Both the position numbers and the translations under genes were made by a program. 40,893 bases of DNA, from NCBI RefSeq assembly GCF_025352015.1, contig NZ_JANXUG010000061.1, positions 1 to 40,893 of the forward strand, given 5' to 3'. The notes under the pieces were generated by a model. That model had not been told where the DNA came from and made no database searches. It saw nothing but the letters and a program-made list of their open reading frames with translations. Position 1 is the stretch's first letter. The number at the start of each line of letters is the position of its first letter. Source of the DNA: Flavobacterium sp. (lineage in GTDB: Bacteria; Bacteroidota; Bacteroidia; Flavobacteriales; Flavobacteriaceae). Positions 14,280 to 22,812 of this stretch are shown here, piece after piece.

Positions 14280-17200
14280 ATGAGTCACCAAAATAAAGAA
14301 TTCAGTATATCAAGTTGGGCTATAGATAACCGCGTTACGGTTTATATCTTCACCTTGCTTATCGTCGTTACAGGTTTAATTGCCTATGTAACTATGCCTC
14401 GGGAAGATTTTCCAGAAATCATTGAAAACAAAGTATATATATCATCGATTTTCCCAGGAAATTCAGCCGAAGATGTCGAGAAATTAATTATAAAACCACT
14501 CGAAAAACAAATCAAAAACATCAGCGGTGTGGGGAAAGTAACGGCAAGTTCCTTCCAAGATTACGGAATGATAGTAGCCGAGTTTTCGGATAAAATTTCT
14601 ATTGAAGAAGCCAAAATCAAAATTAAAGACAAAGTTGACATCGTAAAAGCCGACACCGATTGGCCCAACTTGGACAATGGTAGTAAAGTAGAACCTAGTG
14701 TTTTCGAGCTCAATATTTCGGAAGAAGTACCCATTTTGAATATCAATCTGAAAGGAAATTATACCACACAACAGCTGAAAGATTATGGCAAAAAACTGCA
14801 AGACGATATTGAAGAAATTCCAGAAGTAAAGAAAGTTGACATTCTTGGCGTTGACAACAAAGAAGTAGAAATTGCCGTTGACATTTTCAAAATGACTGCC
14901 GCCCAAGTTTCATTTGATGATATTCAAAATGCGGTGAAGTATGAAAACATGACGCTTTCGGGCGGAAATTTAATTTCGCAAGGCTCCAGGAATAATATTA
15001 GAATCATTGGGGAAATTAAAGACCCAAAAGAATTAGAAAATATTATTGTAAAACACAACGGCGGTATCGTTTATCTCAAAGATGTTGCCGCAATCTCGTT
15101 CAAAGAAAAAGAAAAAACCACTTATGCCCGTGAGAAAGGCAAAGAGGTTGTGATGCTGAATGTGAAAAAACGCTCGGGACAAAACATGATTTCGGCGATT
15201 GATCAAGTGAAAGAAAAACTTAAATTAGCGCATGAAAATTATTTGCCAAAAGACTTAAAAGTTGAATTAACCAATGATCAATCATCGCGCGTTGAACATC
15301 AAGTAGATGAATTGTCGAACCATATCATTTTCGGAATTGTATTGGTAATGATTGTCTTAATGTTTACCATGGGATTGCGAAACTCTTTATTCGTGGGAGC
15401 TGCAATTCCGCTTTCGATGATGATTGCGTTTACCATTTTGGCAGCTTTTGGTTTAACCTTAAACACGATGGTACTTTTCGGATTGGTAATGGGATTAGGT
15501 TTATTAGTTGATGACGGAATTGTGGTGGTTGACAATGTTTTTGCCAATATGAAAAAAGGAATGCCTAGAGTACAAGCCTCTAAAATTGGTATTGGAGAAA
15601 TTGCATGGCCTGTAATTTCATCCACAGCAACTACTTTGATGGCGTTTTTACCTTTTGCGCTTTGGCCTGGAACTATGGGTAAATTTATGATTTATTTCCC
15701 AATAACGTTAACAGTTACCCTAACCGCTTCTCTATTTGTGGCAATGGTTGTCAACGCCGCCATGACTGGTGGTTCCATGGCTATTGAAGATAAAAATGTA
15801 ACAACAAAAACTGCCAAAAGATATTCGTTAATTTTAGGAGTTATTGGAATTCTGTTTGTTATTATTGGAAATCTAAACCATGTGAAATTCGCTCGAGGAA
15901 TTGGTCATTTTGCATTGATTTCACTAGGATTAATGTGGTTATATAAATGGAAGTTGTACCAATGGACACAAGATTTTCAACACAGTTTCTTCCCAAGATT
16001 AGAAGAAAAATACAAAGGTTTTTTAAGTAAAATTCTAACTGGAAGAAATGCCTGGTTTGCACTTGGTGGCATCATCGGGATGTTGTTTTTATCTATCTTT
16101 TTATTGGGGCTATTCCCAAGAAAAGTGTTGTTTTTTCCTGAAAACATTCCAAGACAAGTCATCACTTATATCGAATATCCTCAAGGAACTGATATTGGTA
16201 AAACAAACAAAGCTACGTTATTCGTAGAAAAACAAGTAATCGATATTATGAAAAAATATGTCGATCCTAAAACCAGTGAAAATTATTTAGCAGAAAGTAT
16301 TGTTTCCCAAGTAGGCGTTGGTGCAGGAAACCCAAATGTAGATGCCGGTTCCGCCAATGAAACTCCTTTTAAAGGAAAAGTAACTGTCAATTTCTCGGAG
16401 TTCAAATTCAGACGTGGCGTAAATACTTCTGATGTATTGGATGAAATTCGTGCCCGAGTTAAAGGAATAGCTGGAGCAAAAGTAACTGTTGAAAAAGATG
16501 CCAATGGTCCACCAGCGGGTTATCCTATCAGCGTGCAACTTACGGGTTCCGTTGGAGCAAATTATGATGTCATGCTAAAAGAAGCCGACAAAATGATTGC
16601 CTTCATCGACTCGAAAAAAATTCCTGGTATTGAGCGACTTAATGTTGATGTCAATAAAGAAAGTCCAGAACTTGAAGTAAAAGTAGACAGAGTCAATGCA
16701 GGAAGTCTTGGTGTTTCTACTGGGCAATTAGGGTTCAATTTGCGTCGTTCTGTTTATGGTCAAGAAATATCTACTTTTAAAGAAGGAGATGATGATTATA
16801 ACATTGTGGTTCGTATGCAAGAAGACCAGCGCAAGAACGAAAATATTCTTTTCAATCAATCGTTGACTTTTAGAAATCAGGCGAATGGCCAGATGATGCA
16901 GGTTCCTATTTCCGCGGTTTCTCATACCGAGAAAACGAATACCTACAACCAAATCAAGAGAAAGAATTACAAGCGAATAATGACCATTTATTCGAACGTA
17001 TTGACGGGTTATAACGGCGATGAAATTACTAAACAAATTGCAACCGAATTAAAGTCCTATCAATTACCAAAAGGAATCACCTATTCTTTTTCAGGAGTGC
17101 AAGAAGAACAAGGAAAAAATCAAAGTTTCTTACTGTTAGCGTTGTTTCTGGCAATGGCTGGTATTACTATCATTATTGTATTACAGTTTAATTCGGTTTC

Positions 17201-17741
17201 TAAAACGTTAGTGATTTTGTTTACCGTATTATTGAGTTTCAGTGGTGTTTTTTATGGCTATGTCATTGCCAATATGGATTTTGTTATCCTAATGACCATG
17301 ATGGGAATTATTTCGCTGGCAGGAATTGTAGTGAAAAACGGAATTGTTTTGATGGATTTCTTTGTCTTGTTATTAGATAAAAAAGTCGCTGACAAAGCAG
17401 TTGAAAGTCACAACGATTTATCGCTGGATGAAATTAAAGAAGTCATTATTGAAAGTGGTAAAAACCGTCTACGCCCAGTATTGTTGACTGCATTAACGGC
17501 AGTTTTAGGATTAATTCCGTTAGCGATTGGTTTGAACTTTGATTTCTTTGGGTTAATAACCGATTTAAATCCGCATTTATATATGGGTGGTGATAATGTT
17601 ATTTTTTGGTCGCCATTGGCTTGGACCATTATTTTCGGGTTGACTTATGCCACCATTTTAACTTTAATCATGGTACCCGTAATGTTCTTTTTAGTCAAAC
17701 GAACCAAATATTGGATTAGAGATAGAAACACATCATATTGA
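14280..17741 (+). CDS. RND efflux transporter permease subunit
   Basis: A 1153-residue inner-membrane RND pump of the AcrB/HAE1-CzcA superfamily, driven by proton influx. The start has the usual helix 1 pattern (WAIDNRVTVYIFTLLIVVTG). The proton-relay acids lie in LVDDGIVVVDN (Asp411, Asp412), with the partner Lys in VVKNGIVLMDF (Lys1019). Two large periplasmic porter regions lie between the helix groups. The protein is about 100 residues longer than AcrB. An insertion at about residues 500-565 carries two extra hydrophobic stretches (RYSLILGVIGILFVIIGNL and FALISLGLMWLYKWK). It is the last gene of tetR-tolC-adaptor-permease, ahead of a bidirectional terminator. Confidence 0.96.
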   Translation: MSHQNKEFSISSWAIDNRVTVYIFTLLIVVTGLIAYVTMPREDFPEIIENKVYISSIFPGNSAEDVEKLIIKPLEKQIKNISGVGKVTASSFQDYGMIVAEFSDKISIEEAKIKIKDKVDIVKADTDWPNLDNGSKVEPSVFELNISEEVPILNINLKGNYTTQQLKDYGKKLQDDIEEIPEVKKVDILGVDNKEVEIAVDIFKMTAAQVSFDDIQNAVKYENMTLSGGNLISQGSRNNIRIIGEIKDPKELENIIVKHNGGIVYLKDVAAISFKEKEKTTYAREKGKEVVMLNVKKRSGQNMISAIDQVKEKLKLAHENYLPKDLKVELTNDQSSRVEHQVDELSNHIIFGIVLVMIVLMFTMGLRNSLFVGAAIPLSMMIAFTILAAFGLTLNTMVLFGLVMGLGLLVDDGIVVVDNVFANMKKGMPRVQASKIGIGEIAWPVISSTATTLMAFLPFALWPGTMGKFMIYFPITLTVTLTASLFVAMVVNAAMTGGSMAIEDKNVTTKTAKRYSLILGVIGILFVIIGNLNHVKFARGIGHFALISLGLMWLYKWKLYQWTQDFQHSFFPRLEEKYKGFLSKILTGRNAWFALGGIIGMLFLSIFLLGLFPRKVLFFPENIPRQVITYIEYPQGTDIGKTNKATLFVEKQVIDIMKKYVDPKTSENYLAESIVSQVGVGAGNPNVDAGSANETPFKGKVTVNFSEFKFRRGVNTSDVLDEIRARVKGIAGAKVTVEKDANGPPAGYPISVQLTGSVGANYDVMLKEADKMIAFIDSKKIPGIERLNVDVNKESPELEVKVDRVNAGSLGVSTGQLGFNLRRSVYGQEISTFKEGDDDYNIVVRMQEDQRKNENILFNQSLTFRNQANGQMMQVPISAVSHTEKTNTYNQIKRKNYKRIMTIYSNVLTGYNGDEITKQIATELKSYQLPKGITYSFSGVQEEQGKNQSFLLLALFLAMAGITIIIVLQFNSVSKTLVILFTVLLSFSGVFYGYVIANMDFVILMTMMGIISLAGIVVKNGIVLMDFFVLLLDKKVADKAVESHNDLSLDEIKEVIIESGKNRLRPVLLTALTAVLGLIPLAIGLNFDFFGLITDLNPHLYMGGDNVIFWSPLAWTIIFGLTYATILTLIMVPVMFFLVKRTKYWIRDRNTSY

Positions 17742-17752
17742 AGATAATATCT

Positions 17753-17783
17753 AAAAAAGGGAACTGCAATGGTTCCCTTTTTT
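17753..17783. terminator. Bidirectional terminator between RND permease and TlpA-like genes
   Basis: AAAAAAGGGAAC (17753-17764) and GTTCCCTTTTTT (17772-17783) form a 12-bp stem with a 7-nt loop. The GC-rich core flanked by A and T runs works on both strands, so it can end both the efflux operon and the convergent thioredoxin-like gene. Confidence 0.9.
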
Positions 17784-17810
17784 GGATAATTAAATGTATC
17801 AAACCTCATC

Positions 17811-18803
17811 TTATTTGAGTAATCCTTCTAATTGTTCGTTCAATTTAGGGTTCGAAGGTCTTGATGCATCAGCATCTACAACATTTCCTTGAGGATCAAT
17901 TAAAATAAATCTAGGAATAGAATCTATATTGAACGATTTGATAAAATCAGAAGTCCAATTTTTATCGGCAAACAATTGAATCCCTCCGAGTTTTTTCTCT
18001 GAAACAAATGTTTTCCATTTATCATGGTCTTTGTCCACATCCAAAGAAATGCTTACAAAAGCAATATTTTTTCCTTTAAACTTTTCTTCCACTTTTTGCA
18101 AAGACGGAATTTCTCCTCTACATGGTCCGCACCACGTTGCCCAAACATCTATGTAAACGTATTTCCCTTTTAAACTTTCAAGCGCTGTTTTTCCGCCAGC
18201 GTGATTTTCATAATTAAAACTTGGAGCACTGGCGTTATTTAATTTCTTGTTTGCTAATGACATTGAAAAATATTTTTGCAACTCACCCATTTTTGCCGCA
18301 CTCATTTTCTTTTGTAATGCAACAAAATCTGAATCTAATTTTGCACTTTCTAAACGAGCTAAATCAGAGGCTTTCATTTCATTTGTTTGTTTCATAAAAT
18401 CTTTTTCATTTGATTTTAATAACGATTCAAAATTAATTTTGCCTTCCAACAACGTATTTTGGGCTAAAAAATTATTTTCTTTTGCACCATTTCCGGCAAA
18501 AGTAATCGATTCATCAAACTTGGTAGCGTCCATTTTTAAATCTAAATCATATCCAGGTTTTAAATAAAGATTCGCATATTCAACCCCGTCGAACATTTGA
18601 TACATCCCGACCTTTGCAGTAAACGAATCGTTAAAAGCGCCTTCTTTGTTTAATTTGATTTCTTTGATAATAGTGTTATTATCTTTTACGTAAAGAACAT
18701 CACCATTCCTATTCGTAATGGTGCCATGAAATAAAATTTTCTCCTGTGAGAAACTAAACGAAGTAAAAACTAGTACAAATACTAGCAATAATATGTTTTT
18801 CAT
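17811..18803 (-). CDS. TlpA-like thiol-disulfide oxidoreductase
   Basis: A 330-residue exported redox protein. The signal peptide MKNILLLVFVLVFTSFSFSQ is followed by a beta-rich domain of the DUF4369 type (about residues 22-105), a helical linker and a C-terminal thioredoxin-fold AhpC/TSA-Redoxin domain from about residue 192. The active site is WCGPC (Cys225, Cys228), and the cis-Pro region reads IDSIPRFILID. It is expected to work in the periplasm or at the outer face of the inner membrane on disulfides or heme-linked thiols. The substrate is unknown. It is divergent from aspS and ends at a bidirectional terminator. Confidence 0.93.
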   Translation of the reverse strand: MKNILLLVFVLVFTSFSFSQEKILFHGTITNRNGDVLYVKDNNTIIKEIKLNKEGAFNDSFTAKVGMYQMFDGVEYANLYLKPGYDLDLKMDATKFDESITFAGNGAKENNFLAQNTLLEGKINFESLLKSNEKDFMKQTNEMKASDLARLESAKLDSDFVALQKKMSAAKMGELQKYFSMSLANKKLNNASAPSFNYENHAGGKTALESLKGKYVYIDVWATWCGPCRGEIPSLQKVEEKFKGKNIAFVSISLDVDKDHDKWKTFVSEKKLGGIQLFADKNWTSDFIKSFNIDSIPRFILIDPQGNVVDADASRPSNPKLNEQLEGLLK

Positions 18804-18829
18804 ATTAGCTGAAATTAGGTTAATAATTT

Positions 18830-18837
18830 CAAAAATA
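18830..18837 (-). promoter_or_regulatory. -7 promoter element of the TlpA-like gene
   Basis: On the minus strand TATTTTTG, a perfect TAnnTTTG, lies 26 nt upstream of the ATG at 18803. No clear -33 TTG is present at the normal spacing. Confidence 0.5.
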
Positions 18838-18927
18838 CTTGTTTATTTAATAAAATTAAAAATTTTAACACTATTTTTCATTAGTAATTTTAGAAAAAGA
18901 ATACCTCATTAATTTGATTTTTGTTTT

Positions 18928-18935
18928 TACTTTTG
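18928..18935 (+). promoter_or_regulatory. -7 promoter element of aspS
   Basis: TACTTTTG, a perfect TAnnTTTG, ends 15 nt before the aspS ATG at 18951, implying a very short leader. The only nearby TTG (18914-18916) is too close to serve as a standard -33 element. Confidence 0.5.
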
Positions 18936-18950
18936 TAAAAATTTATTCTA

Positions 18951-20702
18951 ATGTACAGAAGTCATACCTGTGGCGAATTGAACGCTACTCATATTAACAA
19001 AGAAGTTAGGCTCGCCGGATGGGTTCAAAAATCACGAGATAAAGGATTTATGAATTGGGTTGATTTGCGCGATCGATACGGAATTACGCAATTGTTATTT
19101 GACGAAAGTCGTTCTGAAAAATCGGTTTTTGAATTGGCTAAAACCCTCGGACGTGAATTTGTAGTTCAAGTAAAAGGAATTGTTATTGAGCGTGAAGCCA
19201 AAAACAAAAATATTCCAACCGGCGAAATAGAAATTCTTGTAAAAGAAATGACTATTCTAAACCCTTCCTTAACACCACCTTTCACTATAGAAGATGACAC
19301 TGATGGCGGCGAAGACATTCGCATGAAATATCGCTACCTCGACATTCGAAGAAATCCTGTAAAAAACAATTTGCTTTTTCGTCATAAAGTTGCAATGGAA
19401 GTTCGTAAATATTTATCAGATTTAGATTTTTGTGAAGTCGAAACTCCTGTTTTAATCAAATCAACTCCCGAAGGCGCAAGAGATTTTTTGGTGCCAAGCC
19501 GCATGAATCAAGGACAATTTTATGCTTTACCACAATCGCCGCAAACGTTCAAACAATTATTGATGGTTGGCGGAATGGATAAATATTTTCAAATAGTAAA
19601 ATGCTTCCGTGACGAAGATTTACGTGCCGATAGACAACCCGAATTTACTCAAATCGATTGCGAAATGGCATTTGTAGAGCAAGAAGATATCTTAAATGTT
19701 TTTGAAGGATTGACACGCCATCTACTAAAAGAAATTAAAGGTGTAGAAGTAGAAAAATTTCCCAGAATGACTTACGATTATGCGATGAAAACATATGGCA
19801 ATGACAAACCAGATATTCGCTTTAATATGAAGTTTGGCGAGTTAAATGCGGTGGCACAACATAAAGATTTTCCAGTTTTCAATGCCGCAGAATTAGTAGT
19901 TGGTATTGCCGCTGCAAATTGCGCTTCCTTATCAAGAAAAGAAATCGATGCTTTGATTGATTGGGTAAAACGCCCGCAAATTGGTGCATCCGGGATGGTA
20001 TATGTTAAATGCGAAGAAGACGGAACATTCAAATCATCAGTAGATAAATTTTACGATCAGGAAGATTTAAAAAAATGGGCAACAATCACTGGCGCAAAAG
20101 CCGGAGATATGATTTTTGTGCTTTCTGGTTCAGCCGATAAAACTAGAACGCAACTATCTGCCTTAAGAATGGAATTGGCACATCGTTTAGAATTACGAAA
20201 TCCGGCCGAATTTGCTCCACTGTGGGTAGTCGATTTTCCATTGTTAGAATTGGATGAAGAAAGCGGGAGATGGCACGCAATGCACCATCCATTCACATCG
20301 CCAAAACCTGAAGATATGGAATTATTGGCGACAAATCCCGGAAAAGTTCGTGCCAATGCTTATGATATGGTATTAAACGGAAATGAAATTGGAGGCGGTT
20401 CCATAAGAATTCACGATAAAACTACGCAACAACTGATGTTTAAATATTTAGGATTTACCGAAGAAGAAGCTCGGAATCAATTCGGGTTTTTAATGGATGC
20501 ATTTCAGTTTGGCGCGCCACCACACGGCGGATTAGCATTTGGATTAGACAGATTAGTAGCGATATTAGGTGGACAGGAAACCATCCGTGATTTTATTGCG
20601 TTTCCAAAAAACAATTCAGGAAGAGATGTTATGATTGATGCACCAGCAACAATTGATAATGCACAATTAAAAGAATTATTTATTAAATTGGACTTGAAGT
20701 AA
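18951..20702 (+). CDS. aspS: Aspartyl-tRNA synthetase
   Basis: A 583-residue class II aminoacyl-tRNA synthetase that charges tRNA-Asp in the cytoplasm. The N-terminal anticodon-binding OB fold ([20 protein letters not shown], then [20 protein letters not shown]) occupies about residues 1-105. Class II motif 1 lies around RYLDIRRNP, motif 2 is [18 protein letters not shown], and motif 3 is [16 protein letters not shown] near the end. Between motifs 2 and 3 is the bacterial GAD-type insertion (about residues 290-420). The length matches bacterial-type AspRS. Whether it also charges tRNA-Asn cannot be judged here. It stands alone with its own -7 box and a strong terminator at 20730-20770. Confidence 0.98.
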   Translation: MYRSHTCGELNATHINKEVRLAGWVQKSRDKGFMNWVDLRDRYGITQLLFDESRSEKSVFELAKTLGREFVVQVKGIVIEREAKNKNIPTGEIEILVKEMTILNPSLTPPFTIEDDTDGGEDIRMKYRYLDIRRNPVKNNLLFRHKVAMEVRKYLSDLDFCEVETPVLIKSTPEGARDFLVPSRMNQGQFYALPQSPQTFKQLLMVGGMDKYFQIVKCFRDEDLRADRQPEFTQIDCEMAFVEQEDILNVFEGLTRHLLKEIKGVEVEKFPRMTYDYAMKTYGNDKPDIRFNMKFGELNAVAQHKDFPVFNAAELVVGIAAANCASLSRKEIDALIDWVKRPQIGASGMVYVKCEEDGTFKSSVDKFYDQEDLKKWATITGAKAGDMIFVLSGSADKTRTQLSALRMELAHRLELRNPAEFAPLWVVDFPLLELDEESGRWHAMHHPFTSPKPEDMELLATNPGKVRANAYDMVLNGNEIGGGSIRIHDKTTQQLMFKYLGFTEEEARNQFGFLMDAFQFGAPPHGGLAFGLDRLVAILGGQETIRDFIAFPKNNSGRDVMIDAPATIDNAQLKELFIKLDLK

Positions 20703-20729
20703 TTTATATCAAATTCACAGAATTTTAAG

Positions 20730-20770
20730 AAGCAATTGTTTAAATAGTTAAAAACAATTGCTTTTTTTTT
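20730..20770 (+). terminator. Rho-independent terminator of aspS
   Basis: AAGCAATTGTTT (20730-20741) and AAACAATTGCTT (20752-20763) form a 12-bp stem with a 10-nt loop. It is followed by an uninterrupted T-run to 20770 on the plus strand. Confidence 0.9.
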
Positions 20771-20864
20771 GATATTATTTAAAATGTCTCAAGTATTTAT
20801 CTATCAAGTTCTTATAAAGAAAATAAAAAATTAAAAAATTTTTAATTATTTAGTAATGAAATGC

Positions 20865-20893
20865 TTGTTATATCGCAATTAAATATATCTTTG
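20865..20893 (+). promoter_or_regulatory. Promoter of the cold-shock gene
   Basis: A TTG at 20865-20867, an 18-nt spacer and TATCTTTG at 20886-20893 match the Bacteroidota -33/-7 consensus fully. The leader to the ATG at 20923 would be only about 20-25 nt, so the long thermosensing 5' UTR of enterobacterial cspA is absent. Confidence 0.75.
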
Positions 20894-20922
20894 AGCATTA
20901 TTAATTATTTTTACATTACAAA

Positions 20923-21123
20923 ATGCGCACAGGAACAGTAAAATTTTTCAACGAGTCTAAAGGTTATGGTTTTATCACAGATGATGAAACTGGAAAAGAC
21001 ATTTTCGTACATGCAACCGGAGTTAAAACTGAAAATTTAGCAGAAGGAGACAAAGTATCTTACGAAGAAGAAGAAGGTAGAAAAGGTAAAGTAGCAGCTC
21101 AAGTAGTAGCTATCGAAGACTAA
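20923..21123 (+). CDS. Cold-shock domain protein
   Basis: A 66-residue CspA-family single-stranded nucleic-acid-binding protein made of one OB fold. RNP1 (KGYGFI, about residues 13-18) and RNP2 (DIFVHAT, about residues 26-32) are intact, with the usual opening MRTGTVKFFNESKG. An acidic run, YEEEEGRKGK, is present in the last loop. Proteins of this type act as RNA chaperones or antiterminators. The gene is a single unit with its own promoter (20865-20893) and terminator (21157-21187). A specific csp letter cannot be assigned. Confidence 0.97.
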   Translation: MRTGTVKFFNESKGYGFITDDETGKDIFVHATGVKTENLAEGDKVSYEEEEGRKGKVAAQVVAIED

Positions 21124-21156
21124 TATAAATTATTTTTTGATTACCTAGATTAAATG

Positions 21157-21187
21157 ACATCCCGAATAATTCGGGATGTTTTTTTTT
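21157..21187 (+). terminator. Rho-independent terminator of the cold-shock gene
   Basis: ACATCCCGAAT (21157-21167) and ATTCGGGATGT (21169-21179) form a near-perfect long stem with an effectively 3-5-nt loop. It is followed by a T-run to 21187. Confidence 0.92.
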
Positions 21188-21263
21188 GCGTTACATGGTT
21201 ATTTATAATTGTTTTAAATAGCTGGGTTTATACTAACTATTTTGAAACGTTTGTCTTTCTGTT

Positions 21264-21294
21264 TTTGCGAATTAAATAATGCGGCGTATATTTG
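21264..21294 (+). promoter_or_regulatory. Promoter of the nuo operon
   Basis: TTTG at 21264-21267, a 19-nt spacer and TATATTTG at 21287-21294 match the Bacteroidota consensus. The nuoA ATG at 21327 would have a leader of about 25 nt. No second clear promoter was found inside the operon. Confidence 0.75.
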
Positions 21295-21326
21295 TAGCTT
21301 ATTAAATTACTATAATCACAACCTCT

Positions 21327-21692
21327 ATGCAATCTAATCAATTAGACTATTTACCAATCCTTATGCAAGCTGGTTTGGCGGTTGGATTTGTCGTTTTAAC
21401 CATCATTGGTTCTAGCTTTTTAGGACCAAAAAGACATTCAAAAAACAAAGACAAAAACTTTGAATGCGGAATAGAATCCGTTGGAAATGCAAGAATTCCT
21501 TTTTCTGTTAAATATTTTCTGGTAGCGATTTTATTTGTTTTGTTTGATGTCGAAGTAATTTTTTTATACCCATGGGCAATCAATTTTAAAGCTCTCGGTG
21601 TTGACGGAATGATTAAAATGGTGATTTTTATGTTATTGCTTCTAGTCGGATTCTTCTACATTATTAAGAAGAAAGCGCTGGAATGGGAATAA
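21327..21692 (+). CDS. nuoA: NADH-quinone oxidoreductase subunit A
   Basis: A 121-residue membrane subunit of complex I (ND3 family) with three hydrophobic segments. The conserved loop after the first helix holds NFECGIESVGNARIPF, whose Cys lies close to the quinone site in known complexes. The second helix region has the acidic FVLFDVEVIFLYPWA motif. It is the first gene of the nuo operon, directly behind the promoter at 21264-21294. The unusual 33-nt word-repeat spacer separates it from nuoB. Confidence 0.97.
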   Translation: MQSNQLDYLPILMQAGLAVGFVVLTIIGSSFLGPKRHSKNKDKNFECGIESVGNARIPFSVKYFLVAILFVLFDVEVIFLYPWAINFKALGVDGMIKMVIFMLLLLVGFFYIIKKKALEWE

Positions 21693-21696
21693 CATC

Positions 21697-21725
21697 AATT
21701 AAAAATTGCGAATTAAAAATTAAAA
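21697..21725 (+). repeat. Short DNA-word repeat between nuoA and nuoB
   Basis: The spacer consists of copies of AATTAAAAATT and the variant TTGCGAATTAAAAATT, running up to the nuoB start codon. It has no hairpin and no coding capacity. It replaces the usual 1-10-nt junctions seen elsewhere in this operon. Confidence 0.75.
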
Positions 21726-22271
21726 ATGAGTGATTCTAAAACAAATATGATTGCTCCGCCAGAAGGAGTAGTTGGTGAAGGTTTTTTCGCCACAAAATTG
21801 AACGATGTTGTGGGCATGGCGCGAGCCAATTCACTTTGGCCATTGCCTTTTGCGACCTCCTGTTGCGGGATCGAATTTATGGCAACCATGGCTTCTCACT
21901 ATGATTTAGCACGATTTGGCTCTGAAAGAGTGAGTTTTTCTCCTCGTCAAGCCGATATGCTAATGGTAATGGGAACCATTTCTAAAAAAATGGCGCCAAT
22001 TTTACGTCAGGTTTACGAACAAATGTCGGAACCTAGATGGGTAATTGCCGTTGGAGCCTGCGCCTGTTCAGGTGGCGTTTTTGATACGTATTCTGTGCTA
22101 CAGGGAATTGACAAAGTAATTCCGGTAGACGTTTATGTTCCGGGTTGTCCTCCTAGACCAGAACAAATTGTAGATGGCGTAATGCAATTACAGGAGTTGG
22201 TAAGAAATGAATCTGTTCGCAGAAGAAGTTCGCCAGAATACAAAGAATTATTAGCTTCTTATAACCTATAA
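21726..22271 (+). CDS. nuoB: NADH-quinone oxidoreductase subunit B
   Basis: A 181-residue subunit that carries the terminal 4Fe-4S cluster N2, which passes electrons to quinone. The ligands are visible in ATSCCGIEF (tandem Cys), GACACSGG and VPGCPPRPEQI. The hydrophobic MATMASHYDLARFG segment and a short C-terminal tail are typical. The peripheral arm subunits B, C and D follow each other with 1-nt or no spacing. It is downstream of the AATTAAAAATT repeat spacer, so translation initiation here may not be coupled to nuoA. Confidence 0.98.
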   Translation: MSDSKTNMIAPPEGVVGEGFFATKLNDVVGMARANSLWPLPFATSCCGIEFMATMASHYDLARFGSERVSFSPRQADMLMVMGTISKKMAPILRQVYEQMSEPRWVIAVGACACSGGVFDTYSVLQGIDKVIPVDVYVPGCPPRPEQIVDGVMQLQELVRNESVRRRSSPEYKELLASYNL

Positions 22272-22272
22272 T

Positions 22273-22812
22273 ATGGCTTTAGAAACTACATACATACAAG
22301 AAAATCTATCCAAAAAATTTGGCAACAACGTGCTGAATTTTGAAATGAAAAGAGATATTTTTTCCTTTGAAGCGACTCGAGAAACTATTCACGAAGTAAT
22401 TCAAACTTTAAAAGAAGACGAAAGCTTAAACTTTCATTTTTTAACCGATTTGACCGCAATTCATTTTCCCGACAATGATGAAAATCATCAGTTTTCCATA
22501 GCATATCAATTGCACAATTGGATTGAAAATGTTAGAATTCGGGTAAAAACCTATTTGCCAGATCCTGCGGAAGTAGCTACTATAATCGATTTGTTTCTGT
22601 GCGCCAATTGGATGGAAAGAGAAGCATGGGACTTTTACGGAATCAATTTCAAAGGTCATCCGCAACTAAAACGAATTCTAAATATGGACGAAATGGTTTC
22701 TTTTCCTATGCGAAAGGAATTCCCATTGGAAGACAGTGGAAGAACCGATAAAGACGACCGCTTCTTCGGAAGAACGCCTGTAAAAACTCAAATGGATAAT
22801 TCAACATTATAA
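22273..22812 (+). CDS. nuoC: NADH-quinone oxidoreductase subunit C
   Basis: A 179-residue peripheral-arm subunit of the 30-kDa family. Characteristic sequences are FHFLTDLTAIHFPD, LFLCANWMEREAWDFYGI and the family signature GHPQLKRILNMD, which leads to MRKEFPLE. It packs against NuoD and has no cofactor. The gene is separate from nuoD, unlike the nuoCD fusion of Escherichia coli. The nuoD ATG begins immediately after its stop codon, and nuoB ends 1 nt upstream. Confidence 0.97.
   Translation: MALETTYIQENLSKKFGNNVLNFEMKRDIFSFEATRETIHEVIQTLKEDESLNFHFLTDLTAIHFPDNDENHQFSIAYQLHNWIENVRIRVKTYLPDPAEVATIIDLFLCANWMEREAWDFYGINFKGHPQLKRILNMDEMVSFPMRKEFPLEDSGRTDKDDRFFGRTPVKTQMDNSTL

Noticed and set aside
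20771..20922. Long regulatory 5' UTR for the cold-shock gene
   Set aside because: A full consensus promoter at 20865-20893 gives a leader of only about 25 nt, so no cspA-type thermosensor leader is present.
21188..21326. tRNA or small RNA gene in the gap before nuoA
   Set aside because: No cloverleaf, T-loop motif or terminator could be found. The gap is explained by the nuo promoter.
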